The translations under genes and the position numbers were made by a program. This document shows, piece by piece, positions 12,124-20,028 of a stretch of DNA of 23,921 nt. The notes under the pieces are model-generated. The model did no database searches. It saw only the letters and a list, made by a program, of their open reading frames with translations, and was not told the DNA's origin. Within the stretch, counting starts at the first letter, position 1. Every line of letters begins with the position of its first letter. The stretch lies in NCBI GenBank assembly GCA_038496445.1, contig JALMLS010000283.1, positions 1 through 23,921 of the forward strand, in the 5' to 3' direction. Source of the stretch: Trichosphaerium sp. ATCC 40318. Taxonomy: Eukaryota; Discosea; Flabellinia; Trichosidae.

Positions 12124-12486
12124 ATGTGTTGCCTCAAAACTGTTAACAATCTTTTTTGTGTTACACTACATGAGTATTCACGAGAAAGTGCCATAGGTAA
12201 AAACACATTTCAGAGCGTCTGGGAGGTGAATACAATTATCACGGGTATTCTTGTACCAATGTGTGACTACATGTACGCCTTTGATGTTTCTATGTTTAGT
12301 ACTGACACGTTAAAACAAGCAGCTTGCGACCAGGCAGAAATAGAGACCAAAGCAGCAATGCAAGCTGAGCTTGCCAGTATGAAACTTGAGTTAAAGCTCA
12401 CCAAACAACATTGCACGGATCTCCAAGATCAAGTAGCTGAGCAGTACGAAACTATAAACGAGTTGAGAGAAAAAAGTGCAAAATAG
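12124..12486 (+). CDS. Short coiled-coil protein, C-terminus related to the 7101-8383 gene; 5' structure uncertain
   Basis: The supported part is the 3' end (about 12300-12486), an Ala/Glu/Lys/Gln-rich coiled coil ending ELREKSAK and TAG. Over 37 residues it aligns without gaps to the C-terminus of the 315-aa protein, sharing about 13 identities including a central LEL and a DL-x2-QV core, so the two look like paralogues. The frame is open back to ATG 12124 (120 aa). An alternative start is ATG 12050 joined through a 47-nt intron at 12128-12174, giving 129 aa. A 27-nt GTACGC...TAG segment at 12273-12299 could be a further in-frame tiny intron. No HEPN-like part is present. A retrotransposon now separates the stop codon from the original 3' flank. 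Confidence 0.5.
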   Translation: MCCLKTVNNLFCVTLHEYSRESAIGKNTFQSVWEVNTIITGILVPMCDYMYAFDVSMFSTDTLKQAACDQAEIETKAAMQAELASMKLELKLTKQHCTDLQDQVAEQYETINELREKSAK

Positions 12487-12490
12487 TGTT

Positions 12491-12505
12491 TACTAGAACA
12501 AAATT
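12491..12505 (+). repeat. Left target site duplication of the retrotransposon
   Basis: TACTAGAACAAAATT, 15 bp, identical to 17173-17187. It starts 4 nt after the TAG of the coiled-coil gene. Flanking bases differ between the two copies, so 15 bp is the exact length. Confidence 0.93.
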
Positions 12506-12564
12506 GGGCCGACTTAACTACCTACCATCGTCGCAACTTCTCCCGCTCAAAGGAAAATTCAAAT

Positions 12565-13722
12565 ATGGCGTACGGGACCTCTACTGCGTACCGATCGCCT
12601 CACTCCTGTTTTAGTACTACAAGCATGAAAAGTGTCACCGACCGGTTGGAAATTGAACTGGCCAAGTTCGTAGACGAAAAAACTGGAGCCAACCCTCTCA
12701 CCTTGATGGTCTGGGCCACTTTCGTTCCCTGTGAGCAAGCACAAGCTACTCTTCGCGAGAAACAGCCTAATGCTGCACTACCGAACACCACTACATGGTA
12801 TGAGGCCCTTTTGGGCCCAACCTGCTCATTTACTTCTATCTTTTTGTTTTCTTTTTATTTTGTGTTTTTACACGTGATTTGTACTTACTTTACTAGGCCT
12901 ACGTCTTTTGCTGGCGTCAAGCCGACATCTGAGGAAATGGACCTTATGACCAACTATGCCTTTAGCGCTATCACCTCTGGTCGTGAAGAAATGCTTTCTG
13001 ATCTGTCTGGGTCTTCCTGGACAGTCTCTAGAATTTCTTACGGTTATTTGTGGAAGTTTCGGTCTAAGGGACGTTACAACCTTGGAAACACTACCCTGAT
13101 GCAATTTGGTAATGCTTACTACACTTTTAAAAGTACGCTCCCCTCCCGCCAAACTGTAACTTTTATCGGTGTACCTGGTGTGGTCCCTACGGCTGTGCTC
13201 ACTGGCATGCTCTCTATTGCAGGCGCTTGCGTCATCAGCTGCGAACGTGTCACTATGGGTAACGGCCTTCCAACCGACCGAGTCATCGCTAAACTTTCAG
13301 CAAGGTGCCCAGAACTCCAATACGGCAGTTTTGTGGTTCGTACGGATAATGAGGAAGTTCGCATCCGCTATCATTCGAGTGGTTTTGTACCTAAGGATAA
13401 ACCTCGGCAAAAACGCACTAAGCGCCCCAACAAACGCCAACGAGACCGTCAAAAAGCTGAAGCCATCAAAGCTAAAGCTCTCTCGGAAGCAGTGGCTCTT
13501 ACTGACAACAGCAAAACTGTGGCTACAACTGTTACTACCCAAACTGGTGTCCCTCCTGTCCCTTGTTCTACTTCTGCTCCCGCTACTGAGCCAGAGTACG
13601 CTGTTAAAGCTCCAACTCCTATGGAGGTGGATAACAGTGCTTCTCTCAGTAGCTGCAGTGCTAAAAAGCCTAGACATGGTGATGGTCTGTATGATGTAAG
13701 GACTACTGATGGCAACTTCTAA
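12565..13722 (+). CDS. Retrotransposon ORF1 protein (nucleic-acid-binding, 385 aa or 352 aa if spliced)
   Basis: By position this is the ORF1 RNA-binding protein that coats the element RNA. The C-terminal half has an RRM-like pattern (VTFIGVPGVVP, then a glycine-containing helix region around residues 190-230), followed by a very basic stretch rich in Lys/Arg (about 275-305) suited to nucleic acid binding, then a Ser/Thr/Pro-rich tail. No CCHC knuckle is present. Residues about 79-111 are a hydrophobic insert from a T-rich segment, 12798-12896, that looks like an intron: GTATGA donor, TTTACTAG acceptor, 99 nt, phase kept. Start ATG 12565 is the first in frame after the element's 5' end; ATG 12625 is an alternative. 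The end overlaps ORF2 by 14 nt in another frame. Confidence 0.85.
   Translation: MAYGTSTAYRSPHSCFSTTSMKSVTDRLEIELAKFVDEKTGANPLTLMVWATFVPCEQAQATLREKQPNAALPNTTTWYEALLGPTCSFTSIFLFSFYFVFLHVICTYFTRPTSFAGVKPTSEEMDLMTNYAFSAITSGREEMLSDLSGSSWTVSRISYGYLWKFRSKGRYNLGNTTLMQFGNAYYTFKSTLPSRQTVTFIGVPGVVPTAVLTGMLSIAGACVISCERVTMGNGLPTDRVIAKLSARCPELQYGSFVVRTDNEEVRIRYHSSGFVPKDKPRQKRTKRPNKRQRDRQKAEAIKAKALSEAVALTDNSKTVATTVTTQTGVPPVPCSTSAPATEPEYAVKAPTPMEVDNSASLSSCSAKKPRHGDGLYDVRTTDGNF
12798..12896 (+). other. Candidate intron (or hydrophobic insert) inside ORF1
   Basis: 99 nt bounded by GTATGA and TTACTAG. It is T-rich unlike the rest of the element and contains ACACGTGATTT, a motif found in host introns here. Its length is a multiple of three with no stop, so the frame stays open either way. 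Removal joins TG to G and restores Trp. Confidence 0.5.
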
Positions 13723-16700
13723 TCTTAAGTTTGCCTTTTGGAACTGTAACGGTTTAAGATCTAGTAAAAAATACAAATTTGTACTAAATAAAGCATCATA
13801 CCATCAACTTGATATTCTTTTTTTAGCAGAAACACATTGGAAACAAAACAAACCAAGCTTTATTAAACAAGATACTTTTTTTGCTCCTTATTCTTTAGGT
13901 GGTAAGTTCTCTGGTACTGCTATCCTTCTGTTCCGTGAAGGGTGGTCAGTGCACAATGTTTTGACGCACTCCAAGTTCCAAGGGCGACTCATCACTGCTG
14001 ATGTCCATGCTCCTAATCGTGTGTATAAGGTTGCTGTTGTGTATGCGCCTTGCAAGTACAATTACCGTTCTAAGTTTATTGATGATATGCGTTCTGTTCT
14101 AACTGATGTAGATATCCTTGTTGGTGACTTTAACACCATCTTTGATGCCAACCAAGTCAGTACTGACATATCACCATCCTCTAGACGGTTTGTAGGCTCC
14201 AACAACCTGCGCACCTTGGTCAATGAGCGCTGCTTGGTAGATTTGGATCCAGACACCAAGCACTACACACACGACTCTAAGAATCAGCAAAGCCGTATTG
14301 ATTATATCTTCACCACACATGAACTTGCCTCTGGAGTTGTTGATTTTGGCACTGATCCTGGGTACAGCAGGTATGATCATAGCTTGCTGTACTGCCATAT
14401 ACACACTGGTAAGATTAATAAAGGAACTAAGCCCCGCTGGAAGCTTCACAACTGGATGCGCTTCACTACATCCCTCCACAAAGCTAAAAGCACCTTTAAT
14501 TATGACAGTGTCAACAACCTCAATGATTGGCTCAAACTCAAGCGATTGGTGGTTAAACAGCTCAAGCATTATCAGTTAAACTTGTTCACAGTTATATGTG
14601 AAAAGCGAGAGCTGGTTAAATCAATCATGGCTCAAACTGATCATAACTCTGATAGGTTTTTGGTCCTTAAAAACCAGCTACACTATTATGAAAGTAAGTT
14701 CCGTTTGGCTAGATATATCAAGCTTGGTGTACACAACCCTGCCCATACTGAGATCCCAGACAAGGTCCTCTCAGCAAGGCTTAAGGCTAGGGTCAAACGT
14801 GGCGTTTTGAACCGTATGAAACGCGCAGATGGTACACTGGCTGAAGGCTCCACTTCTACCTTGGAGGTTTTACGCAGCTTTTATGAGAAATTATATGCTA
14901 GACGTGCTAACCATCCCAAAACTCACAGTATCTTATTGAAGCATTTGAAGCGCACCATTCCTGATGAAGTTATGGAGCAGTTGAATGCACCTTTCACCTT
15001 GAAAGAAGTCAACACAGCTATACACCAGCTCAAGGCCACCTCCAGTCCTGGTATTGATGGCTTGCCTGCATTCTTCTATCACAAGAACAGCGGTGCTGCT
15101 CGCATGTTCCTGCGAGTCTTTGAAGACCTCCGTTCTAATGGTGCTACAACACTCCCATCTCAGTTCCTTAGAGGTATACTCATCTCCATCTATAAAGGCA
15201 AGGGTGATATTCTTTCACCTGCCTCTCGTAGACCCCTGGCTATGCTCAATGTAGACTATAAGATCCTTACCACGCTCCTCAACAACAGACTATCTATGGC
15301 CTTGCCTCACACTATCTCACCCACTCAAAATGGTTTTGTTCCAGGCCGTGACATCTCCACTAATGTCATTATGCTGGAAGAGTGCTTCTTCAAAACCCAG
15401 GAGGACCCTCTGTGTGACGAATTTGAAATCATATTTGTTGATTTCAAGAAGGCTTTCGATTCTGTTGCACACTCGGCTATACGCCGTACACTTCTGCATT
15501 TGAAAGTTCCTATATGTTTGCTCAACCTGATTATGGCCACGCTCCATGGTGCCTCCTTTCAAGTTACTGCTAACAATGAGCTTTCTAAGCCCTTTGTGGT
15601 GCGCAGAGGTGTTAAACAAGGTGACCCTTTGTCGCCTACACTCTTTGTTCTCACTTTAGAGCCTTTACTAGCTATGCTACAAGATAGAAATATTGGTTTC
15701 GATTTTGCTGGACTCAAAGTCACATCCCTGGCCTTTGCAGATGATCTTGCTGCCCCATGCCGTGCCAAAGACGCTGCTACACTAGTAAAGTGTCTTTTCC
15801 TAGCTGCACGTGCTACTGGCCTCACTACTAATCACTCCAAGTGCATGTCCATAGCCAAAGGAGTTGAACCAACATATGATGCCCCCAAGGAAGTCAGATA
15901 TCTTGGTTTTGATTTTGACACAGAAGGTATCATCAACAATGTTCACAAAGTCCTCAAGAAGTACGATGGCATGATGTCCAGATGGCGGTTCCTCACACAC
16001 ACCATGCGCAGCAAAAAGGTGTTGTACACATCCTATGGCCTTCCTTGCTTCACTTACTTCTTCCGAATGCTGGCAGCAGTCCCACACCAGCATCACTCTA
16101 TCCGTACCATCACAGCTAAGTTCTTTTTTACAAGCTGGTCCACAAGACGCAAACCTAGCCGTCTTTATAACCCAATCAAGGCTGGAGGTTTTGCTCTCAT
16201 GGACCCCTCTAGACACAACAAAGCTATGCTCGCTCGCCTTTTTGAAATATTTCTATTCGATTATGGTTCACAGCCTTATCACAGGCAGTGGAATGATTGG
16301 TACCATGCTCTGGGACTATGGAGCGATAGTGGCGCCTCATACCATTTCACAATTGCTAGAGATGCATGGCGAGACCTACACCCTTACACAGAAAATGTCA
16401 CTGACAACCGTGCTATTCTTCAAGAGGTTATTCAACAGCATTACACTACTCCTCAAAAATTTCCTAGACCTGCAAAAAAACTTTATTGGCATTGTTACAA
16501 ACCTACAACTTCACTCACTACATCAGTAGCCCGCACATTGGCTAAATATCCTAACACATCCAAAACTTTTAAGCGATTACAAGAACCCTTCTGGACACAT
16601 CTCCCTTTATTGCGTGATCTGGCTCATCGTGCAATCATTCGCACTCTTAAGTGCTCTTACAACACTCCACAAGTTACTATCACTTGGATCCTATTCCAAT

Positions 16701-16987
16701 CGCCTCCGGCAAACCTTGCTAGTATACTGTGTGCTGCTGAAAAGCTTAAGTACACATACACTCCATCCACGCTATACAACCTGTCCTGTCTCAAACCCAA
16801 GCTACAAGTAGAATTCTTAGTCCTATTACGCATGGTATGGCTTGAATACAACAACATACAACACGGCAGCAGCATGTGCTCCCGTCGAAACTTTCTCTAC
16901 AGGTTTAAACAAGAACGCTTACAAGCGTTCCTCAAATCCAACATTATACCAAACTTTCTACGAACTTGGTCAGCTTTTTCAGCTTGA
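13709..16987 (+). CDS. Retrotransposon ORF2: AP-type endonuclease plus reverse transcriptase, 1092 aa
   Basis: The enzyme nicks target DNA and copies element RNA into it by target-primed reverse transcription. The endonuclease domain covers about residues 1-225: FWNCNGL near the start, AETHW (about 40), VGDFN (about 137), SRIDYIF (about 195) and RYDHS (about 221, where most relatives have SDH). The reverse transcriptase lies at about 430-700: PGIDGLP, RPLAMLN, QNGFVPGR, motif A FVDFKKAFDS (about 575), motif B VKQGDPLSP (about 635) and catalytic FADD (about 674). A long C-terminal region of about 390 residues has no RNase H and no clear zinc knuckle. No stop or frameshift. ATG 13709 lies 14 nt before the ORF1 stop ends, so translation probably follows by termination-reinitiation or leaky scanning. 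Confidence 0.96.
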   Translation: MATSNLKFAFWNCNGLRSSKKYKFVLNKASYHQLDILFLAETHWKQNKPSFIKQDTFFAPYSLGGKFSGTAILLFREGWSVHNVLTHSKFQGRLITADVHAPNRVYKVAVVYAPCKYNYRSKFIDDMRSVLTDVDILVGDFNTIFDANQVSTDISPSSRRFVGSNNLRTLVNERCLVDLDPDTKHYTHDSKNQQSRIDYIFTTHELASGVVDFGTDPGYSRYDHSLLYCHIHTGKINKGTKPRWKLHNWMRFTTSLHKAKSTFNYDSVNNLNDWLKLKRLVVKQLKHYQLNLFTVICEKRELVKSIMAQTDHNSDRFLVLKNQLHYYESKFRLARYIKLGVHNPAHTEIPDKVLSARLKARVKRGVLNRMKRADGTLAEGSTSTLEVLRSFYEKLYARRANHPKTHSILLKHLKRTIPDEVMEQLNAPFTLKEVNTAIHQLKATSSPGIDGLPAFFYHKNSGAARMFLRVFEDLRSNGATTLPSQFLRGILISIYKGKGDILSPASRRPLAMLNVDYKILTTLLNNRLSMALPHTISPTQNGFVPGRDISTNVIMLEECFFKTQEDPLCDEFEIIFVDFKKAFDSVAHSAIRRTLLHLKVPICLLNLIMATLHGASFQVTANNELSKPFVVRRGVKQGDPLSPTLFVLTLEPLLAMLQDRNIGFDFAGLKVTSLAFADDLAAPCRAKDAATLVKCLFLAARATGLTTNHSKCMSIAKGVEPTYDAPKEVRYLGFDFDTEGIINNVHKVLKKYDGMMSRWRFLTHTMRSKKVLYTSYGLPCFTYFFRMLAAVPHQHHSIRTITAKFFFTSWSTRRKPSRLYNPIKAGGFALMDPSRHNKAMLARLFEIFLFDYGSQPYHRQWNDWYHALGLWSDSGASYHFTIARDAWRDLHPYTENVTDNRAILQEVIQQHYTTPQKFPRPAKKLYWHCYKPTTSLTTSVARTLAKYPNTSKTFKRLQEPFWTHLPLLRDLAHRAIIRTLKCSYNTPQVTITWILFQSPPANLASILCAAEKLKYTYTPSTLYNLSCLKPKLQVEFLVLLRMVWLEYNNIQHGSSMCSRRNFLYRFKQERLQAFLKSNIIPNFLRTWSAFSA

Positions 16988-17172
16988 CACGATCATCCTC
17001 AGGGCGGTTGGGTCACACCCACACAATTACGGTCCTCCTTGTAGGAGGCGTCCTGCTCTTCCCGCGTTGAGAGCGGTAGGTGCAACTCCTATGTAAACCC
17101 TTGACTAGCTCCAATGTAAGCTAGTCTGCGATTGGGTCGTTCGATGCAACGCAGACAAATAAAAGTAAAGTA
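16988..17172 (+). other. Structured 3' UTR of the retrotransposon
   Basis: Several hairpins can be drawn: CCTCC/GGAGG around 17036-17048; a perfect 8-bp stem GACTAGCT/AGCTAGTC at 17103-17110 and 17119-17126; and GTCTGCG/CGCAGAC at 17124-17130 and 17150-17156. The last two share GTC, so they compete. AATAAA lies at 17158-17163, close to the element end. Such structures are typical recognition targets for the element's own reverse transcriptase. Confidence 0.7.
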
Positions 17173-17187
17173 TACTAGAACAAAATT
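17173..17187 (+). repeat. Right target site duplication of the retrotransposon
   Basis: Second copy of TACTAGAACAAAATT, identical to 12491-12505; it marks the exact 3' end of the element. Confidence 0.93.
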
Positions 17188-17587
17188 TGTAAAAAAATAA
17201 ATAGAGTAGTAGTTTTTTTCACCCGCTGTGTACCTTGTAACGAGTTAGGGAAATAACAAGTTGTGCGCACCTTGTCCAATGCAAATCCTATCAACCACAA
17301 TAAACGTGACTAGACCTGTTTTAGGTATTGGAACTAACGAGAAGCCTTTTATGTCCAAGCAACTAACACATGTAAAGCTGCTTGCAGTTTCTATTAAAAC
17401 TATCACAGTACTAAGCTGTATACAATTCCTATAACGTGTTTAATGCAATAAAACCTTATTAATAGAAGTTTCATTGGTTGGATACAACATAATCGGATGT
17501 TACGTACAGGCCTACTTCCTATGAATTAAAAGCACGTGTCACAATTTGCAGATTAAAGTTTGGGAGCCAATTCAACAACTTCAAATA
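17188..17587. other. Displaced 3' flank of the coiled-coil gene, then intergenic
   Basis: Right after the target site duplication comes an A-rich stretch with AATAAA at 17196-17201, probably the original poly(A) signal of the coiled-coil gene, now 4.7 kb from its stop. The remainder up to 17587 shows no gene. A CACGTG is at 17532, 50 bp upstream of the next start. Confidence 0.5.
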
Positions 17588-18199
17588 ATGATCACAACAT
17601 CTCCCAGTATTTTAATTGTAGTAGCGATATCCTTCATAGTATCTATACAAGCTCAGCAGCCTTCGGTAGGCCAAAAATTCAACCCATGCCCTCTAGCAAA
17701 TTTTAGCTGCCCTGTTTGCGCTGCGATGGACAGTTGTGGTGTCCAAGTACTAGTAGTTGTGAGAGCATTTACACTGTTAGTAGATGTCCTCTAAAATACA
17801 CTTGCCCTACTTCAACGGGTACGCTGCTGATAAAAATAAAAAGAGCCTGGAATGTCTTGTACAACAATAGCTGGTTGTTTTCGTTTGTTCGATTCCAAAG
17901 TCATTACATTCGTTCTTATTATTTCTCTAGCGTTTTGTGAAGCAATCTTTTCTAGTTCAACATGTGATTATAATGAGAATTATTGCAGGCACGAGACAAA
18001 ACCAACTAGTTTGGTTTTTTTTGAGATGGCTCTGACTGTTCTATTAGTGATGAAGCTACCTGCAAAAGTACACGGTTGTGTGTACACAAGTGGTATAGAT
18101 TTCGGTACCATACAATTGCTTATGGCTGTTTTTTTTGAAGGTAGCAATTGGTTTGTTTTTAATACAATTGCAATCCTTGCATTGTTATTTTTAGCATAG
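17588..18199 (+). CDS. Small cysteine-rich surface protein with signal peptide and hydrophobic C-terminus (about 104 aa)
   Basis: Best-phased model: 17588-17665, 17707-17818, 17931-17954, 18026-18067, 18141-18199; 315 nt. The first intron (41 nt) and second (112 nt, donor GTACGC) are well supported; the later ones less so. The N-terminus is a signal peptide (MITTSPSILIVVAISFIVSI, then QAQ). A short ectodomain follows with spaced cysteines (CLRCDGQLWCPSTSSC, then further pairs); the WC-x5-C part recalls PSI-type knots, but this is only a resemblance. The product ends SSNWFVFNTIAILALLFLA with a stop right after the hydrophobic run. Small residues before a terminal hydrophobic tail fit a GPI-anchor signal. 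A different frame just downstream encodes a basic cytoplasmic-type tail, so the true C-terminus is open. Confidence 0.6.
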
Positions 18200-18327
18200 T
18201 TGCCTGTTTGACTATACGTCGCCGTAAAAAGAAGCAAAACACTGCTACCTATGCAAGTACGTACATTCAACAAGACAACAAAGTCTTTAAAATCTTGTAT
18301 TTTAAACTGCTTGCGCTCCCTTATTAA
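18193..18327 (+). other. Out-of-frame extension encoding a basic tail
   Basis: In the +1 frame relative to the preceding exon end, this encodes SIVACLTIRRRKKKQN followed by a polar Thr/Tyr/Gln-rich stretch and TAA at 18325. Hydrophobic residues followed by RRRKKK look like a stop-transfer and cytoplasmic tail of a type I membrane protein. It could be the real last exon, an alternative one (a 44-nt intron 18151-18194 also keeps phase), or a frame lost through a one-base change. Confidence 0.4.
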
Positions 18328-18610
18328 TATTTATACTAAAGTGTTAATTAGTTAGTCCATCTTATGGTGCTGTAACAACAAACGTGCAGACTACGAACGT
18401 GCAGAGGAAATAAACTTTGTTTTTAATAAACAAAGCCTTTTTGAAAAAATCTAACAGTTACACGTGATAACTTAGTAGTCAAGGACTGGTTTCCCGCGTG
18501 TTTCATTTAATTTACATCAGTTTCTACTAGCTGTCGTGTTTGGCCATGTGGCGTTTATTGTTATCTTATTTATGCTGTCACAAAGCGTTGTCAGTTTTAC
18601 GATTTGGTCT
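18328..18610. other. Intergenic
   Basis: A-T rich with two copies of CGAACGTGCAGA-like sequence around 18384-18406 and a CACGTGAT at 18470. No gene seen. Confidence 0.4.
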
Positions 18611-18835
18611 TTAGCCTATTCTCTTTTGCAGCGTCCAATAATGTATTTCTGCTGTACGAGTATCAGGCCGTCCTTGTATCATTTGGTGAGTTTTAATTTC
18701 GTAGCCTTGAGCGTGATAATCATTGAGAAGGTAGTAAGCATCGGATCGCTTTCCGTTTACAAGTGCAGAGTTGACATACACCTTTTTCTCGTCAGTATCA
18801 TTTACAACCATTTTTATTACTACTACACCCGCCAT
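18611..18835 (-). CDS. Small hypothetical protein, 74 aa
   Basis: Single-exon frame on the minus strand starting MAGVVVIKMVVNDTDEKK and ending TLQKRIG. Balanced, polar composition with an alternating beta-alpha pattern suggests a small folded domain. The overlapping plus-strand frame (18536-18904) is strongly hydrophobic, as expected for an antisense shadow. The pattern YYLLNDYHAQGYEI resembles the LNxxGxxGWE helix-turn of DUF4177-like small proteins, but only loosely. No introns are needed. It could be one exon of a larger gene. Confidence 0.45.
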   Translation of the reverse strand: MAGVVVIKMVVNDTDEKKVYVNSALVNGKRSDAYYLLNDYHAQGYEIKTHQMIQGRPDTRTAEIHYWTLQKRIG

Positions 18836-19005
18836 AAGTTATTGGTTCCGAACGAAATGAGAAGAGAAACCAGAAACCGAAAACCAAAGTCAATTTTTCG
18901 TTGAATTTTCTCAGTTTTCATGTTATAGAATTTTACTGTGGAATATGCAACATGCGAGCTAAGAGAACAAGTTATTTGACACTTCAACCCAAAAGAGTTT
19001 TATTA

Positions 19006-19928
19006 TTAACAAGACGACCATGCTGGTTGACAAGTTCCTGATGTCTTTCCTTCTAAGATGCAACAATAACAATATGGTCTAGTATCGCACCCTGGACCGT
19101 CTTTCAAGCATTCTTCCCCGCACTTTGGATTACGTGTACATTTGCCTTTGAAACATGTAGCACATGAGCCTTCACATTCCCATGACTCATCGCATTGTCC
19201 GCCACATGGTACGTACTGCTCTTTTACGCACTTGGAGCTTCCATCTTTTTGTAAGCACTTAGTACACTCTCCACTACATTGTCCGCCTTGACACTCTCCA
19301 CCACATGTTTGTTGTCCAACACAAACTCCATTTTGACACCACTTGCATGTAGCTTGAGTATTTTGGCAATCAATGTTACCGTTTGGGCAAGCTTCGCCGC
19401 ATTTGGGGTATGGTTTACAAATGCCATCTTGGCAAGACTTACAAAGGTAATTTAGCTTATTATGTAAGAATTATTTAACGTACACTGCAGTTTCCTGAAC
19501 CTTGTCCGCATTGATACCTTTGTTAAATTATTAACTTCTTATCACGTGACATAACTTTTTTTTTTGACAATAAAAAACCTTACCACATATCGCAAGGGCC
19601 ACCACAACCGCTAAATTCAACGCATTTACCTTTTGTACTACAATATCGGCACGTGGTGTTATAACAAAGTGAAGATTCGCAAGAACTTCCACATTTCTGG
19701 CTATTGAAGGTGGTTTTAATTAGAATGGTTTGAAACATGAACAATTTAGGTTTTATTGGTTGTACCTCGCTACGAAGAGACTAAAAAGCACTACACAAAG
19801 CGCAATAAATGTTATTGTGTTAGTTGATATTGGAGTTAATAATTGATACGCGTCAAAGCTTTTCTACACACGTGTAATCTTTGCCAAACTAGTTAATATT
19901 GATTATCAACCACAATACACACAAGCAT
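19006..19928 (-). CDS. Secreted protein with six tandem six-cysteine repeats
   Basis: Exons on the minus strand: (19928-19911, tentative), 19863-19766, 19700-19584, 19517-19484, 19437-19006; phases match. A hydrophobic signal sequence (TITFIALCVVLFSLFVAS) is followed by six repeats of 28-35 residues with the pattern CGx2C-x4-6-C-x3-6-C-x2-C-x3-6-C, 38 cysteines in all after the signal, ending CQPAWSSC and TAA. Such arrays form disulphide-knotted extracellular rods or lattices; the precise family is not recognised. The first exon is weak: the frame before the signal sequence contains no ATG, so a six-codon exon at 19928-19911 was added because its phase fits. A TTTATT (poly(A) signal on the minus strand) overlaps the region just after the stop (18998-19003). 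Probably a surface or matrix protein; role unknown. Confidence 0.8.
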
Positions 19929-20028
19929 CTAAGACCACAATTTTGTAACAACAGTCATCGTTGCTTCCTGTGTAAATTTTCTACCTGATTTCATTAGATA
20001 ATAGAACCACAGGCTTGAACATAAACAA

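Larger units (their letters stand above)
12506..17172 (+). mobile_element. Full-length non-LTR retrotransposon (LINE, L1/Tx1-like), 4.67 kb
   Basis: Bounded by perfect 15-bp direct repeats. It starts GGGCCGAC with a short 59-nt 5' UTR, then ORF1 (12565-13722), an overlapping ORF2 with apurinic-type endonuclease and reverse transcriptase (13709-16987), and a structured 3' UTR ending AAATAAAAGTAAAGTA. There is no long poly(A) tail. Both ORFs are open and the duplications have not diverged, which points to a recent insertion that may still be competent. The body is visibly more G+C rich than the host genes and no host-type intron interrupts ORF2. Clade is judged from RT motif wording (PGIDGLP, RPLAMLN, QNGFVPGR) typical of the L1/Tx1 group, without a tree. 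Confidence 0.95.

Noticed and set aside
13169-13699. 176-codon open frame overlapping ORF1 in another frame
   Set aside because: Leu-rich shadow of the ORF1 reading frame; ORF1 has the meaningful basic and RRM-like composition.
18536-18904. Hydrophobic 122-codon frame on the + strand
   Set aside because: Antisense of the balanced minus-strand frame 18611-18835; its hydrophobicity is what antisense of polar codons gives.
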